NCBI GenBank assembly: GCA_013176395.1
Contig: JABMLP010000036.1
Coordinates: 62,001 to 126,000, forward strand
From: Venturia oleaginea
Lineage: Eukaryota; Ascomycota; Dothideomycetes; Venturiales; Venturiaceae
DNA length: 64,000 nt
Direction of reading: 5' to 3'
Shown here: positions 21,457 through 31,823 of the stretch, piece after piece
Layout: the number at the start of each line of letters is the position of its first letter
Position numbering within the stretch: the stretch's first letter is position 1
Made by a program: the position numbers and the translations under genes
The notes under the pieces: model-generated
Databases searched by the model: none
The model's input: the letters and a program-made list of their open reading frames with translations, nothing else
Told to the model about the DNA's origin: nothing

Positions 21457-23124
21457 GCTTGAGGATTCCCTGGCGATGACCCACATTGGGCCTTCTCTCT
21501 GAAAGATAATGAGTGGTTTGTCGTTCTTGGTGATGCGATTGAGGCGAAGATTGACATCAAAACCTTTGTCAATCAAGATAGAGAGAGAGATAAGATTTGT
21601 GCTGAAGCCTGGAGCATAGATAACCCCAGATAGCACCAGGAAGCTGGGACCATTTGGCGTAGTAACCGGCAGTTTGACAGTGCCCTTAGATACAACGTGA
21701 GAAAGACCAGTGCCGGAGGTGATAGTCGATCCTATTGGCATGGTGGATTCGGTCGTGTAATACTGAAGGCTGTTGGTGACGTGATGAGAGGAAGCTGAAT
21801 CAAGATACCAGATATTGGAATGGATGGTGATTTGAGACGAGAATGCGGCGGCAATAGGGTTACCCAGGGCTTCTACCACTGAAGAGTAGTATGCATTGAT
21901 ATGAACTGGCTCAACATCAGCAACTTCTTCAGTGGGAGGGATGTGGATAGACGTAGCGTTTGCCATGATATGCTCTGGTGCCGCAGTCGATGGTAATGAG
22001 GCATCGTTTTTGAGTCTCTTAACTGCTTTCTCATTCACTGTCTTGATGATGCCTACCAACTTCTTGTTCTTTTTGATGGCTCCGTCAATCTTACTTTTCT
22101 TTGCCGGATTTTCAACCCAGTAGGAAGGGCGAATACATTCCACAATGTGGTCACAGTCACTCCAAAAGTGGACTTCTCCGCAGAGACATTCCTTTGGTGT
22201 GCGAGGAACCCGTGGGCCGGTAGAAGAGGCTTTAGTGTCAGAAGGTTCATCTTGGAAGGTAGCAAATGAAGCTAGAGGTGAATTTTGACCATGTGTGCGA
22301 TGCTCAACGACTCTGAGACGTCGTGTATTGCGGAATCGGGCGATTACTTTGTCAATTGGAGGGAGGTCTAGGCCGTCGGAGAGGAGGTTGTTCATGAAGG
22401 CTTCTTGAAGGTCAGCCCAGTGGCTATCATACCGGCGAACTGCTGTGATGAAGTCAAAGATAGGCTGTTCATCTTCAACCTGACCAAGATTTAGTTTGAC
22501 CGCTTGACCATGGGTGAACACCCATTTGTTAATCCAAGTATCGACGTCGCTGCCTTTGGGACCAATGGAGTTAAGGTACTGATATTCGCGGCGAACCTCA
22601 ATTTTGAGGGCGCGATCAGTAGGGCAAACATGCTCCTTCAAAGATGCCATGATCTCCTGAACTGTGTTGCAATCAGTAAGATGTCCTGCGTATGCAGCGG
22701 AGACGTTGGCGTAGATTTTGTTTTTCAGCTCCTTCATTGCCTTAACTTTCAAGTCGTGCTCAACTTTTTCAATCTTGAAAACACCCAATTCGTACTCAAA
22801 TTCCCACCGTTTTGCCGCGTTGTCAGGAATGCCAATTGTTGCTGGCGTAAGGCCAACGTCGACGGGTAGTGGGGCCCTTCGGAGGTACAACAGAGGTTGC
22901 TCTGTATAGGCTTGAGCAGGGGGAGGGTTCTGGGCTTGTTGAGATGGAGTAAGAGCAATAGGTTTGGGCTCAAAATCTGGATCAATGTATTCCCAAAGAT
23001 TGTCGGTAATTGCTATTTGACGAATCCAATCGCGGAAGGCGTTCCACTTTGTAGGGTCCGAAAGGAAGATTTCAAGGGAGTCTCCCTTGAGCTTTGACGA
23101 TGCTAATGCAGCTGACATCGTCAT
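21454..23124 (-). CDS. Copia-3 Gag and aspartic protease
   Basis: The start was placed at the ATG in ACCACCATGACG (23124), a good initiation context. The open frame extends 60 codons further upstream across leader sequence, but that part is not protein-like. Gag occupies about the first 350 codons, with a Cys/His segment (CLCGEVHFWSDCDHIVEC). The protease motif YLDSASSHHVTNS lies at about codon 450. The frame ends with ARESSS before TGA. The same frame continues into Pol, so this would be the Gag-PR product made without readthrough. The equivalent 5' part recurs in the deleted Copia-3 copy at 60443. Confidence 0.85.
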   Translation of the reverse strand: MTMSAALASSKLKGDSLEIFLSDPTKWNAFRDWIRQIAITDNLWEYIDPDFEPKPIALTPSQQAQNPPPAQAYTEQPLLYLRRAPLPVDVGLTPATIGIPDNAAKRWEFEYELGVFKIEKVEHDLKVKAMKELKNKIYANVSAAYAGHLTDCNTVQEIMASLKEHVCPTDRALKIEVRREYQYLNSIGPKGSDVDTWINKWVFTHGQAVKLNLGQVEDEQPIFDFITAVRRYDSHWADLQEAFMNNLLSDGLDLPPIDKVIARFRNTRRLRVVEHRTHGQNSPLASFATFQDEPSDTKASSTGPRVPRTPKECLCGEVHFWSDCDHIVECIRPSYWVENPAKKSKIDGAIKKNKKLVGIIKTVNEKAVKRLKNDASLPSTAAPEHIMANATSIHIPPTEEVADVEPVHINAYYSSVVEALGNPIAAAFSSQITIHSNIWYLDSASSHHVTNSLQYYTTESTMPIGSTITSGTGLSHVVSKGTVKLPVTTPNGPSFLVLSGVIYAPGFSTNLISLSILIDKGFDVNLRLNRITKNDKPLIIFQREGPMWVIARESSS

Positions 23125-23305
23125 GGTGGTGGGTGGGGATCTTTTCGTATATTCCGAGAGGATGTTGGATCGATGGCAGAATCGTTGTAAACACTGAAAG
23201 ATGGGCTTAATGGGACTAGCGTGTATGGGGTTTGATAGAGGGGGTTGTATCAATACACGGCGGTGAAACCAGAAAGGGTAAGGTGTGTTTACGAGGGTAG
23301 GCAAG

Positions 23306-23318
23306 CCGGGCTCATAAC
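23306..23318 (-). promoter_or_regulatory. Copia-3 primer-binding site
   Basis: On the minus strand, GTTATGAGCCCGG immediately follows the 5' LTR. It has the same half-tRNA-Met complementarity as in the other families. Confidence 0.72.
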
Positions 23319-23526
23319 TCTTGAATGATACACAGTGAAAAGATGAGGAGGATTAAGGATTGCATGAGGTTCATAATGAACCGGTGACCGAGCGATAGTT
23401 ATACAGATGTGATTGCTTTGAAATCAAAAGACGGGTACATGATTCCGACGGCTGTATGCCACCGATATCCACTTCGCGGCTAACTGAAATTGTGGTATCA
23501 TCCAACAGCGGCTGTATCATCTAACA
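23319..23526 (-). repeat. Copia-3 5' LTR
   Basis: 208 bp. It appears identical to 17904-18111. Confidence 0.93.
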
Positions 23527-23531
23527 GGACC

Positions 23532-25114
23532 CTTCAGAGTGGAATTCAGCCTTCAGCACATTCATCACTTCAGCTCGTCAACATCGAGATGATCTACCCG
23601 GAGTTCCTGAGACGTATGACGAAGCCAAACTCCATCCTCTCTGGCCACAATGGCTTGAAGCTATGCTGAAAGAGATCAATAACTGCAAGCAGAAAGGCGT
23701 TTTCAAAGTCGTCTCACACATCAACAACATAACACCGAAACCTTTGCCATTGAGGTGGGTCTTTACCTACAAATTCGATGGTGATGGCTATCTCATTCGT
23801 CTCAAAGCACGACTGTGCGTACGAGGTGACAAACAACCACTCAACGGCATGGATACCTACGCAGCAACTCTGGCTTCAGAAGTCATGAGATTCCTACTCG
23901 CAATCGCTGCATATTTTGGCCTAGAGATGAAACAATATGATGCAGTCACGGCCTTTCTCAATGCAGACCTTGACGAGACTATCTACACATTTCAACCACC
24001 AGGTTTCGGCAAAAAGGGTCAGCTTTGGCTGCTCTTGATGGCCCTATATGGTCTCCGAAGATCGCCTCATCTTTGGCACAACGAGATCTCATCATTCCTA
24101 CAATCTCTCGGTCTTATGCCAATCCCAGGTGTCAATTGTCTCTATCACAATGACTGGCTTATCGTCTTCTTCTTTGTTGATGACATCATCTGCCTATTCC
24201 GCAAGGAGGATCAGCCCAAATTCGATCAATTCGAGCGTCAATTAGCAGCCAAATACGAGCTGCGCTTCATGGGAGAGCCAGAGCACTTCTTGGGCATCAG
24301 AATCGCTCGAGACCGCGCTAAAAATACAATCAGCCTTTGCCAGGATAGCTACATTGACAAGATGGTTAAGAAGTTCAAATCCTCGCTCCTTCCGCACAAA
24401 GTGCACACACCATTGCCCCCAGGCAAGCTTGCATTATATGAGGGTCAGGCCTCACTGTCCCAGATCAAGGAGATGCAGGAGAAAGTAGGTCATTTGGGAT
24501 ATGCAGCACACATTACGAGGCCAGATATCGCCTATGCAACCTCCCATTTAGCGGAATTCCAGAAGAACCCATCTTCAGCACACCTCAATGCAGCCAACCA
24601 CTGTATATCTTACCTCCGAGATCACAAAAACCTCGCAATTCAGTACTCAGGTCCCGATGTCACAACACCAAACTTCCACCTATCTCACGTCTCCACCGAT
24701 GCTTCATTTGCAGACGACCTCAATGCTAGGAAGTCACGCCAAGGCTTCCTTCTCATGCTTGCCGGAGGCCCTGTGGCTTGGAAGGCCACAAAGCAGAAAA
24801 CTGTGACTACGTCAAGCACAGAAGCTGAGTTGTTGGCGGCCTCGTACTGCGGAAAGGAAGTCATATGGTGGAAGCGATTCTTTACAGCTATTGGGTTCCA
24901 CCTAGGCGAAGATCTTACCATCAAGTGCGATAACCAAATGACTATACGGCTACTTACGTCCGAAGCCGTCGAACTCATCACAAAACTACGCCATGTAGAC
25001 ATACATCACCACTTCCTACGCCAAGAGATTCTCGCCAAACGCATTACAATTGAGTACCTCCGCACTCAGATCATGCCAGCTGATGGACTCACCAAGGGCT
25101 TCACACGGCAATAA
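23532..25114 (+). pseudogene. Copia-2 reverse transcriptase and RNase H (3' part of pol)
   Basis: This continues, in the same frame, the Copia-2 pol that ends at 17903. The reverse transcriptase shows WVFTYKFDGDGYL, YDAVTAFLNADLDE, ALYGLRRSPHLW and FFVDDIICLF. RNase H shows STDASFADD, STEAELLAASY and HVDIHHHFLRQE. The frame is intact to the TAA at 25112-25114. It is catalogued as a broken gene because its 5' part is separated by a 5.6 kb insertion and damaged. Confidence 0.87.
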
Positions 25115-25344
25115 CAAGAGAACTTTATTCTACTACTTAATCTCGTCAGAATGGCCCTCAAAAGCGGCCCTGAGGCCGCCAAAGCCACGACAATGGCAGT
25201 TGAGTCAATGGATTGAAACTCTCCCTGCTCACTCTCTGTCATTCAACTCTTTCATTGGAAGGATATTTCAGTATACTACTTTACTTCTTCGGCCTCATTG
25301 AGCCAGTTTCTTCACTCATGTATAGCTCAAAAACTGAAAGGGTG

Positions 25345-25513
25345 TGTATGAAGGAAGGCCTTAGAATCGTACCTGCCTCGGATGAGATTCGAGGCTTGGC
25401 AGTAATGTTTGTTTTCTCCGACGGCTTGAACCATTGTACTTGGAACATATGCACAACAATACAATCTTGACAGCGATCCATACACTTCCACTGACTCTAC
25501 ATTCAATTGTACA
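25345..25513 (+). repeat. Copia-2 3' LTR
   Basis: 169 bp, followed by the CGATT duplication. The 230 bp between the pol stop and this LTR hold no gene. Confidence 0.92.
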
Positions 25514-25518
25514 CGATT

Positions 25519-25863
25519 TGATCCCGACACCGAAATGCCAGATGATGAGATTGATGGAACAAAGATCCAGTAGAATCCAGTCTACGTACTGAGGTAGACG
25601 ACAACGCAGACGGACAGCCTTCAACGCCCAAGTCTAGCAAAAAGGGACAGGTCGAGAATGGGTGGCACACGGCATCCGATTCTGATTCCCAACTATCGGA
25701 CGTCGCTAGCGATGAACAGATTGAGTTGATGAGACTTTCGGGAAATTCCACACCCGTCAGGGAGGCAAACCACGGGTGGAACCCCAATATTCTCAATTAC
25801 CAGGAACGTGCCTCTCGCAATAAACGACCGAATTACAAGTCCTTGTCGGCCACTGGTCGGTAA
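25519..25863 (+). pseudogene. Hypothetical host-like ORF, 3' part, beyond Copia-2
   Basis: Joined in frame to the ORF ending at 14451, the sequence continues FDPDTEMPDDEIDGTK. It then needs a one-base shift near 25564 to enter a long open frame containing ASDSDSQLSDVASDEQIE and ending ...KSLSATGR at the TAA 25861-25863. The acidic, Ser-rich C-terminus looks like real coding sequence of unknown family. The shift and the upstream TAG mean the gene is damaged, or that an unrecognised intron is present. Confidence 0.42.
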
Positions 25864-28088
25864 TCCGACTGCGTCGATATCTGTAGATAGTAAATGCAGC
25901 CTCTGGAGAATGAGCAACCAGTACACCTCAGGTGGGATATTCTGGAGCACCTTCTGGTGTTTTATCAAACTGCGACCATAGAGGGTGATATCTTTGTGCA
26001 AGGACGGTGATTGCCTTATTGTCCCGGCGGACACAAAACTTAGTCATATGGTGAATCCAAGATCGAAGGTGAAAGGAGTGTGATATCATTGCAGTCCTGC
26101 AAGGTATTAGCACGAGGCTGAATGTAGATAGCAAAAAATGTCTCCCAAAAACCACAACTGTTTGATGTTCCATTCACCTTGCTAGTTGACACGCATATTT
26201 TGGCCCTCATCCCTCAAAGAGCCAAGAATTGTGTGTTTCTTTTCTCAGGGATTGTCGCGATACGTTCCATCAGGCATCGCCAAGGTCTCATGAATCATGC
26301 TCTTTTGCTTGCCTTTGGTGTTCAATGTATTGCAAAGGCCTTCAAGGCGCGCGCAAAACATTCAGTTGAAAGTCGAAGATGGTTGTTAGGTTCTATTTTG
26401 GTCAGTATCCGCCCTGTCGTATCACGACGAATGCTGGGAAATCCCGTCGAGCTTCCATTTCGTTTTACCCAAGCTCTTTCTGGATCTCGAAGAATTCTCA
26501 TTGATATGCAAACAGCGGAGGACCTGCAGATCTTGTCGACAAACAGAGCCTTAAGCATTGTTGGTTTGTTGCCGCGAATTCGTTCCCAGCCTGTCTTGCG
26601 CCACAATATCTTGCAGAAAGAATAAAGAGACGTGCAAGTCCACGGATATGCGATCATCATGAGATGTTGAATGTCCAAAATTCTCAAGATTGTCACCTGA
26701 GAGGAGGTCCAGTAGAATAGATCGATGACATCCAGCCCCTGAGTCCAAGACCTTCAAGCTATTGCTTGCGCTTATGTGTCTGGTCATGATGTGCGTCCCC
26801 GGCGCTGCGGGAAGAAGAAGCCATGGATGCCGGCGAAAGACATAAAAGTCTTGTCGAAAATAACCAAGGAACACCACAAAGGGTCGAGGCATTTGGCAAT
26901 CCTGGGTCTGCTAGAAATGTAGGTAGCCCAAGCTCTTGTCCTTCCCAACCCTCCCACCTCATTCTTCACTCAAATTCTCCTCTGCTCCCACCCAAATCTC
27001 CACTTCAAGCTCGCCCCAGGCTTCGACACACCTAGTTACGCTTCAAAACCAATTCATAGCATCTTCCAGTTCTCAGGTTGCAACGAGCTTGGTAACACCC
27101 ATCTTCCCCCCGAACCTGGAAGAATCTTGATGCTTCTCACTCCATCAAGCACCAGCAGCAACCAAGCTCTCAACAATGACTTCGATCTTATTCCTCCCCC
27201 ATCATGCCCTCCCACACTCTCCCCTCTCCATGCTACATTGCCATACCGACCGTATATTAATTCTCCAGCCCACTGAAAGAAAATACACATTCCAAGCTCT
27301 TTCCCCACCTATTCCCATCACATCACATCACACTCCATTCCATTCAGACTACACAGCTCCACATCGACACCAGCTATCGCACACCACACTTCCCATCCCA
27401 AGCTCTTTCACACAGCCTTCCCATCCCAAGCTCTTTCACACAGCCTTCCCATCCCAAGCTCTCCACCGCACTTTCACCCCTGCCCACTCCAATCCCCACA
27501 CATCAAGGCCTTCGCCCAGCACCCAAGCCTCAACCTCCATCTACATCCTCCAACGCGACACCTATTAACTCCACACAACACTGCCCCCTCCGTCCGCGTC
27601 TCAATACTAATGATGCAACCCGGTCCCCCACAACAACGCGGTGGCTCCACGTCATTTGGCTACCCAGATTGCCGAGTGTCAAAGGCGGTTAACGGTTTGG
27701 AGCTGGGAGGATCTTCTTGGGAGGATCCTCTAGTGAGGTAGGCGATAGAGATCGGGGTGACGAGTATGTTAAAACCGGCGGAGCTTTATTTGAATAAAAA
27801 TAAGGCGGAATCGAAGGATATGGGTGTATAATGACGAAGCCGAATGGTGAGATGTTGAGGCCAGAAATCGGCGATCAAGAGCAGGATTTGTACGAGTTTA
27901 TGATGATTCACTTGATTTTGGATTTGACATTAGCGTTACGTACTTTGTTCTTGTGTATACCCCTCTTTCCCCATGGTTGTCGTTGTAAACATAAATCAAC
28001 GAACCATCCATACGCCTTCCGAAACCAATATGCCGGCAATTATTTTCCTAAATGCAATCATTTCAAACGCCAAGGAAAGACCAGGGTA
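25864..28088. other. Low-information region with a 28 bp tandem repeat
   Basis: Several 60-150 codon frames occur on both strands (notably 26179-26625 plus and 26322-26696 minus), but none has recognisable domains, splice sites or convincing composition. 26900-27560 is strongly pyrimidine-rich (C/T/A) on the plus strand. The 3' flank of the minus-strand surface-protein gene lies at the right end. Confidence 0.35.
27389..27464. repeat. 28 bp tandem repeat, about 2.7 copies
   Basis: The unit CTTCCCATCCCAAGCTCTTT plus CACACAGC is repeated exactly at 27389-27416 and 27417-27444, then partially to 27464. Confidence 0.85.
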
Positions 28089-30426
28089 TCATCTCAAACC
28101 GTATACGATGCCGATGCCAAAAATGAGATACAGAGCAGTAGAGCCCCATGATGAGTGTGAATGCGCTGCGGTACTGCGTGATGTCGAAGGTGCTACCGCT
28201 GATGGTTCAGATGCGGGGTCCGCTGAGAGGGAGATGGAAGAAGTTGATGAAGTTGGTGATGATGTGGTGCTATTATCGAGTCCTGTAGTGGCGGCATATA
28301 GTATCGTTGTCTGATTGCCAGCAACGACGACTCCGTCCGATGCTGCGCTTATAGTGTATCCATCTATCGTCATCGCTGAGCCAGAGACACTCAAAGTTTG
28401 GTCTCCGACAACGACGACAATGTGTCCTGATGGGTCTGTGGTGGCCTTGACTTTATAGTCGCTTGCTTGCGATGCGTACGATACTGTCTTTGTGCCATCC
28501 ACAATGATACCAGTACCATCAACGCTGATAGTGTGGCTTCCTACCACGATACTAGAGCCGGCATAGACCGTGGAGCCAGCTATCATTACGTATGTCGATC
28601 CAGAATTGTCTGTGATTGGTTGGTAGTTGGCAGGCGTGGGTGAGGCAAGGAAGGACGAGATAGCAACTGTGCTGCCATCGAATACAACTCCTTCTGCTCC
28701 AATGCTGATGCCTTGAACAGGAGAAGGCGCTGGTATATGAGCACCGGGAAATAGTGCAGACACTGGCATGGTCTTGGTACCATCAACCCCATTGCCGATG
28801 ATGCTGATGACCTTTACTGTTGTGATTGTGACGACTGATCCTGGCTGGTTTTTGGGCCTCGATAATCCGAGAACGCTGGCGATATAGTCTCCGAGGTTGG
28901 CGCCGGATGTGGCAGACGGAGGGATATTATTGCCGGCAGGATTTGGTGCTGGTGCTGGTGCTGGTGCTGGTGATGGGGCTGGTACTGGTACTGGTACTGG
29001 TACTGGTACTGGTACTGGTGCAGATACTGGGGCACCTCCCCTAGAAGGATCTTTGTTACCTGGTGAACTTCCCCTGGAGGAATCTTGACCCTTGCTCGGG
29101 TCTTGATCTGGCAGAGCGGGCGCTGTGGTTTTCGGCGCGTTTGGATTGGGCGGACCCGGGACAGGAGCTGCCGTATTGGGGTCCGATGTATGCGTAGGTG
29201 GTACTGGGGAAGTGAGAAACTCAACAGGTTGTAGCGCAATAGGAGGATCTTCAACGCCAAACCCGCTGATGAGGCAGGTTTTCCATTCCGGCCGCATTGT
29301 CAGAACTGCATCAGGCATCCATACAGAGGGGAAGTAAAGGTCATCAAAAATGGTCTTGCCTGGCCCACGCCAGTCGTATGCTTGCTGCCTGAAGTAGGCC
29401 GCACTCGAGACGTAGCCATTCAAGTCTGCCAAATTATACGACACCGCCGAGCGCCCAAGATGCCATCCTACAGCAGAAGAAAGCTTATCTGGGGGCAGAG
29501 CAAGGATGGTATTTGATATGCCTTGTCCAATTTGCCTGTAGCAGCCCCAGTCATAAGCAGAAAGAGAGCGAAACGAAAGATATACACTAGGTGATACAAA
29601 GGTGGTTCCCAGAGATACGATGGAGCGAGGCTCGGTCACGGTGGGTGTGACGGTAGTTCCACTGGAACGGCATGAGTTCGCTCCGGTCGTGGTCACTGGC
29701 CAGTAGATGACCCTCACATGGTCGCCCTTGATCATACATGTTGTACGGGCCATACAGGCCGTGCTGCATGATGGAATTTCCGGAGGGTTAACCACGTGGT
29801 ATGGTGGTGTGAATGACGAAGTGAATCGGTCAAAGGCAGAAGATTCCTTTTCGTAAGATGACTGCACTGCCTTGCAATCGTCCGGTTCGATACGACAGCT
29901 CGGGGACGGAACAAGGTACGTGACCGAAGCCTTCGAAGTATAGTCGGTGAAGGTTGTAGTACTGTAATAGACGGAGGAGGAGAGTGGCTTCGTGCCATGG
30001 GCGTGGGTAATATTTTGACAATCGACAGTGTATGTGTCCCAGAACTCTGAGGTATATGGGTGTGAAGTTATGTAGGTCGGGTAGACGGAGGTGGTCAAGT
30101 TGGCAGAGAACGAGGTTACGGCGTTGTAATAGCTGGGGGTTGCAGCGTTGCATGCGAATGCGTATGCAGAGCCGGTGCCGTTCGTGTTGATGTCGACAGT
30201 CTTTGCGATTGTGCTGCTAGCGTTGTACGTCCAAGTCACGAAAGTGACAGATGCAGTCATGGAGGAGGTGATGTTAGTGATATTCGAGAATGGGACGGCT
30301 GGAAAGGGTAGGTCAGTATCTCTTCCATGCAAGCAGTAGAAGCGCTCGACTAAACGTACCTCGCACTGGGGACACCGAGGCGAGTAGGGCGGCCATCACG
30401 GCGTGCCTGACTTCGGGCAGAGCCAT
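28089..30426 (-). CDS. Predicted GPI-anchored Ser/Thr-rich cell-surface protein
   Basis: Exon 1 is 30426-30360 and exon 2 is 30298-28089, giving 758 residues. The 61 bp intron (30299-30359) has a GTACGT donor and a TTCCAG acceptor. Exon 1 supplies ATG and a signal-peptide-like start (MALPEVRHAVMAALLASVSP). The N-terminal ~380 residues are rich in Ser/Thr with many N-X-S/T sites and scattered cysteines. A central Pro-rich linker contains PVPVPVPVPV and APAPAP. The C-terminal part has imperfect repeats of the type GSTVYAGSSIVVGSHTISVDG, a pattern common in fungal wall proteins. It ends in a Ser/Thr stretch plus a hydrophobic tail (ALYLIFGIGIVYGL), typical of GPI attachment. Function is unknown. 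The Pro-Val repeat is encoded by a GGTACT-type microsatellite (28980-29020) likely to vary in length. Confidence 0.8.
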
Positions 30427-30822
30427 GGTGGAGTTGCAGCTTGGTAGCCGCAATGGTGGGCTGGGATGGCGTTCTCGTCCAAGTAGGAGTATCCAGGCGG
30501 TGATTGATATCTGGACAGTAGTACGTTCTCAAGATGCTTTTGGGAGAGTTCTGGTGGCGGACATGGTGTACTCGAGGTATCGAACCGTTTCAGCATAGCC
30601 ACCAGTTCGTCGCGGGTCCTAGAGAGTAGCTCAAGGTTCTAAAAGATTTGCACATGACTGTGCATCCAATATTAGAGAATGGGATGGCGTTACACTCAAT
30701 CTGTGTCCATGGTGGTGGTAGCACCATCGATTGGCGTCATTAGCTCTCCAAGGTGACGTCCCACGGTCCGAGGGCGAAATGTCAGGAGATTCGGCCCGTG
30801 TAGATCATCCACCTCCACTGTG

Positions 30823-30905
30823 CGTGCTGCGATTAATATGTTGACGATTCGTGGTGCGATTAATATGCCGGCTCTTCGTGCTGCGGTTAATATGCCCGCT
30901 CTTCT
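30823..30905. repeat. About 28 bp imperfect tandem repeat, three copies
   Basis: GTGCTGCGATTAATATG recurs three times with small changes (TGGTGCGATTAATATG, GTGCTGCGGTTAATATG), each followed by a CTCTTC-like segment. Confidence 0.7.
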
Positions 30906-31089
30906 GTGCCTTGCTCGACTTCGTCCTCTGTAGCAAATCCATTCCTTTAGGGGACAGAGAACAGGGTAGCCTGAGAGTGTCGACTGGGGTGTGGAAGACA
31001 GTCCAGATGAGAAAGCGCAGAACAAAGGAGCATAGGCATCATGAAAGAAAGGAGGCAGGCACCAGGAAAAAAAGAAGAGCACTAGGAGT

Positions 31090-31190
31090 AGTACGCATGT
31101 GGAATGCCTACTAGTAGTACGTGTGTGGAATGCCTACGAATAGTACGTGTGTGGAATGCCTACGAGTAGTACGCATGAGGAATACTACTG
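31090..31190. repeat. 26 bp tandem repeat, about 3.8 copies
   Basis: Unit GTACGYRTGTGGAATGCCTA plus CKARTA. Three units are well conserved and the fourth is degenerate. Confidence 0.8.
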
Positions 31191-31204
31191 ATTGTAGGCG
31201 TGCC

Positions 31205-31356
31205 CGTGGCAAGAGAGAGAGGCTATCGTAAGAGGGAGGCTATCGTAAGAGGGAGGCTATCGTAAGAGGGAGGCTATCGTAAGAGGGAGGCTATCGTCAG
31301 AGGGAGGCTATCGTAAGAGGGAGGCTACGTAAGAGAGAGGCTGTCGTAAGAGGCTA
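31205..31356. repeat. 17 bp minisatellite, about nine copies
   Basis: The unit GAGGCTATCGTAAGAGG is repeated head to tail with single-base changes and one shortened unit near 31323. Confidence 0.88.
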
Positions 31357-31823
31357 GGAGAGAGGGGCCAGAGAGGCTGACCGTTGCTGCCGGGCCCGGC
31401 TTCGCCCTTTCCAGCCTCACATTCCGTATCTCGGACTTTCCGACCGATGATTATTCCAGGACCAGATGGTCCATCACCCAGAATCCCAACCACTTGACCA
31501 ATCGTTCCGCACACCAACCAGCACCTGGGCCCTCAAGATCAACCCAACCTTAAGATTGTCCCGCAAGATTGGACACCGGGACGACACGGTTGCCTGCCTC
31601 GGCCACTGGCCGTTTCCTGCTCCAAATCGCCGCCTTCTGTTTCGTCTTGAACGATCCCTTCAATCTCGGCACCTTGTTCAGCTTCTGGTAAAGGCTCAAG
31701 TTGACGCTGCGAAGATGGGCATACATAGCACTGTCCCCTACGGACTTCCTAACCTCTATCAATTATTTCTCCGCCAATTTCTTCAAGATCTTGGCCTCTC
31801 TCTCAGGACATTTATGAGCTCGC

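Larger units (their letters stand above)
17904..23526 (-). mobile_element. Ty1/copia retrotransposon Copia-3, nested in Copia-2
   Basis: The 5623 bp antisense element has identical-looking 208 bp LTRs, flanked by GGACC at 17899-17903 and 23527-23531. Read on its own strand, the LTR begins TGTTAGATG and ends ATTCAAGA rather than the usual CA; the GA end is supported by the target duplication and the position of the primer-binding site. Gag-PR and the rest of pol form one frame divided by a single TGA followed by CTA. Removing the element and one duplication restores the Copia-2 pol frame. This is probably an autonomous, recently inserted copy. Confidence 0.93.
14452..25513 (+). mobile_element. 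Ty1/copia retrotransposon Copia-2, split by Copia-3
   Basis: The outer boundaries are two 169 bp LTRs differing at one seen base, flanked by the 5 bp duplication CGATT (14447-14451 and 25514-25518). Without the nested Copia-3 and its duplication, the element is about 5.4 kb. Its pol is interrupted by frameshifts and stops in the integrase region and by Copia-3 between integrase and reverse transcriptase, so it is inactive. Confidence 0.92.
30427..31823. other. Intergenic region with three minisatellites
   Basis: No gene was recognised. It contains three separate tandem repeats (30823-30905, 31090-31190 and 31205-31356) listed on their own. It probably includes the promoter of the minus-strand surface-protein gene at its left end. 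Confidence 0.5.

Noticed and set aside
26179..26625. 148-codon plus-strand ORF as a gene
   Set aside because: An overlapping antisense ORF of similar length, no domain, and no conserved-looking composition; cannot be supported.
27831..28314. Plus-strand ORFs at the end of the surface-protein gene
   Set aside because: They overlap the antisense 3' end of a well-supported gene and have no domain.
28897..29088. Gly-rich plus-strand ORF (GAGAGAGDGAGTGTGTG)
   Set aside because: It is the antisense reading of the Pro-Val/Pro-Ala microsatellite.
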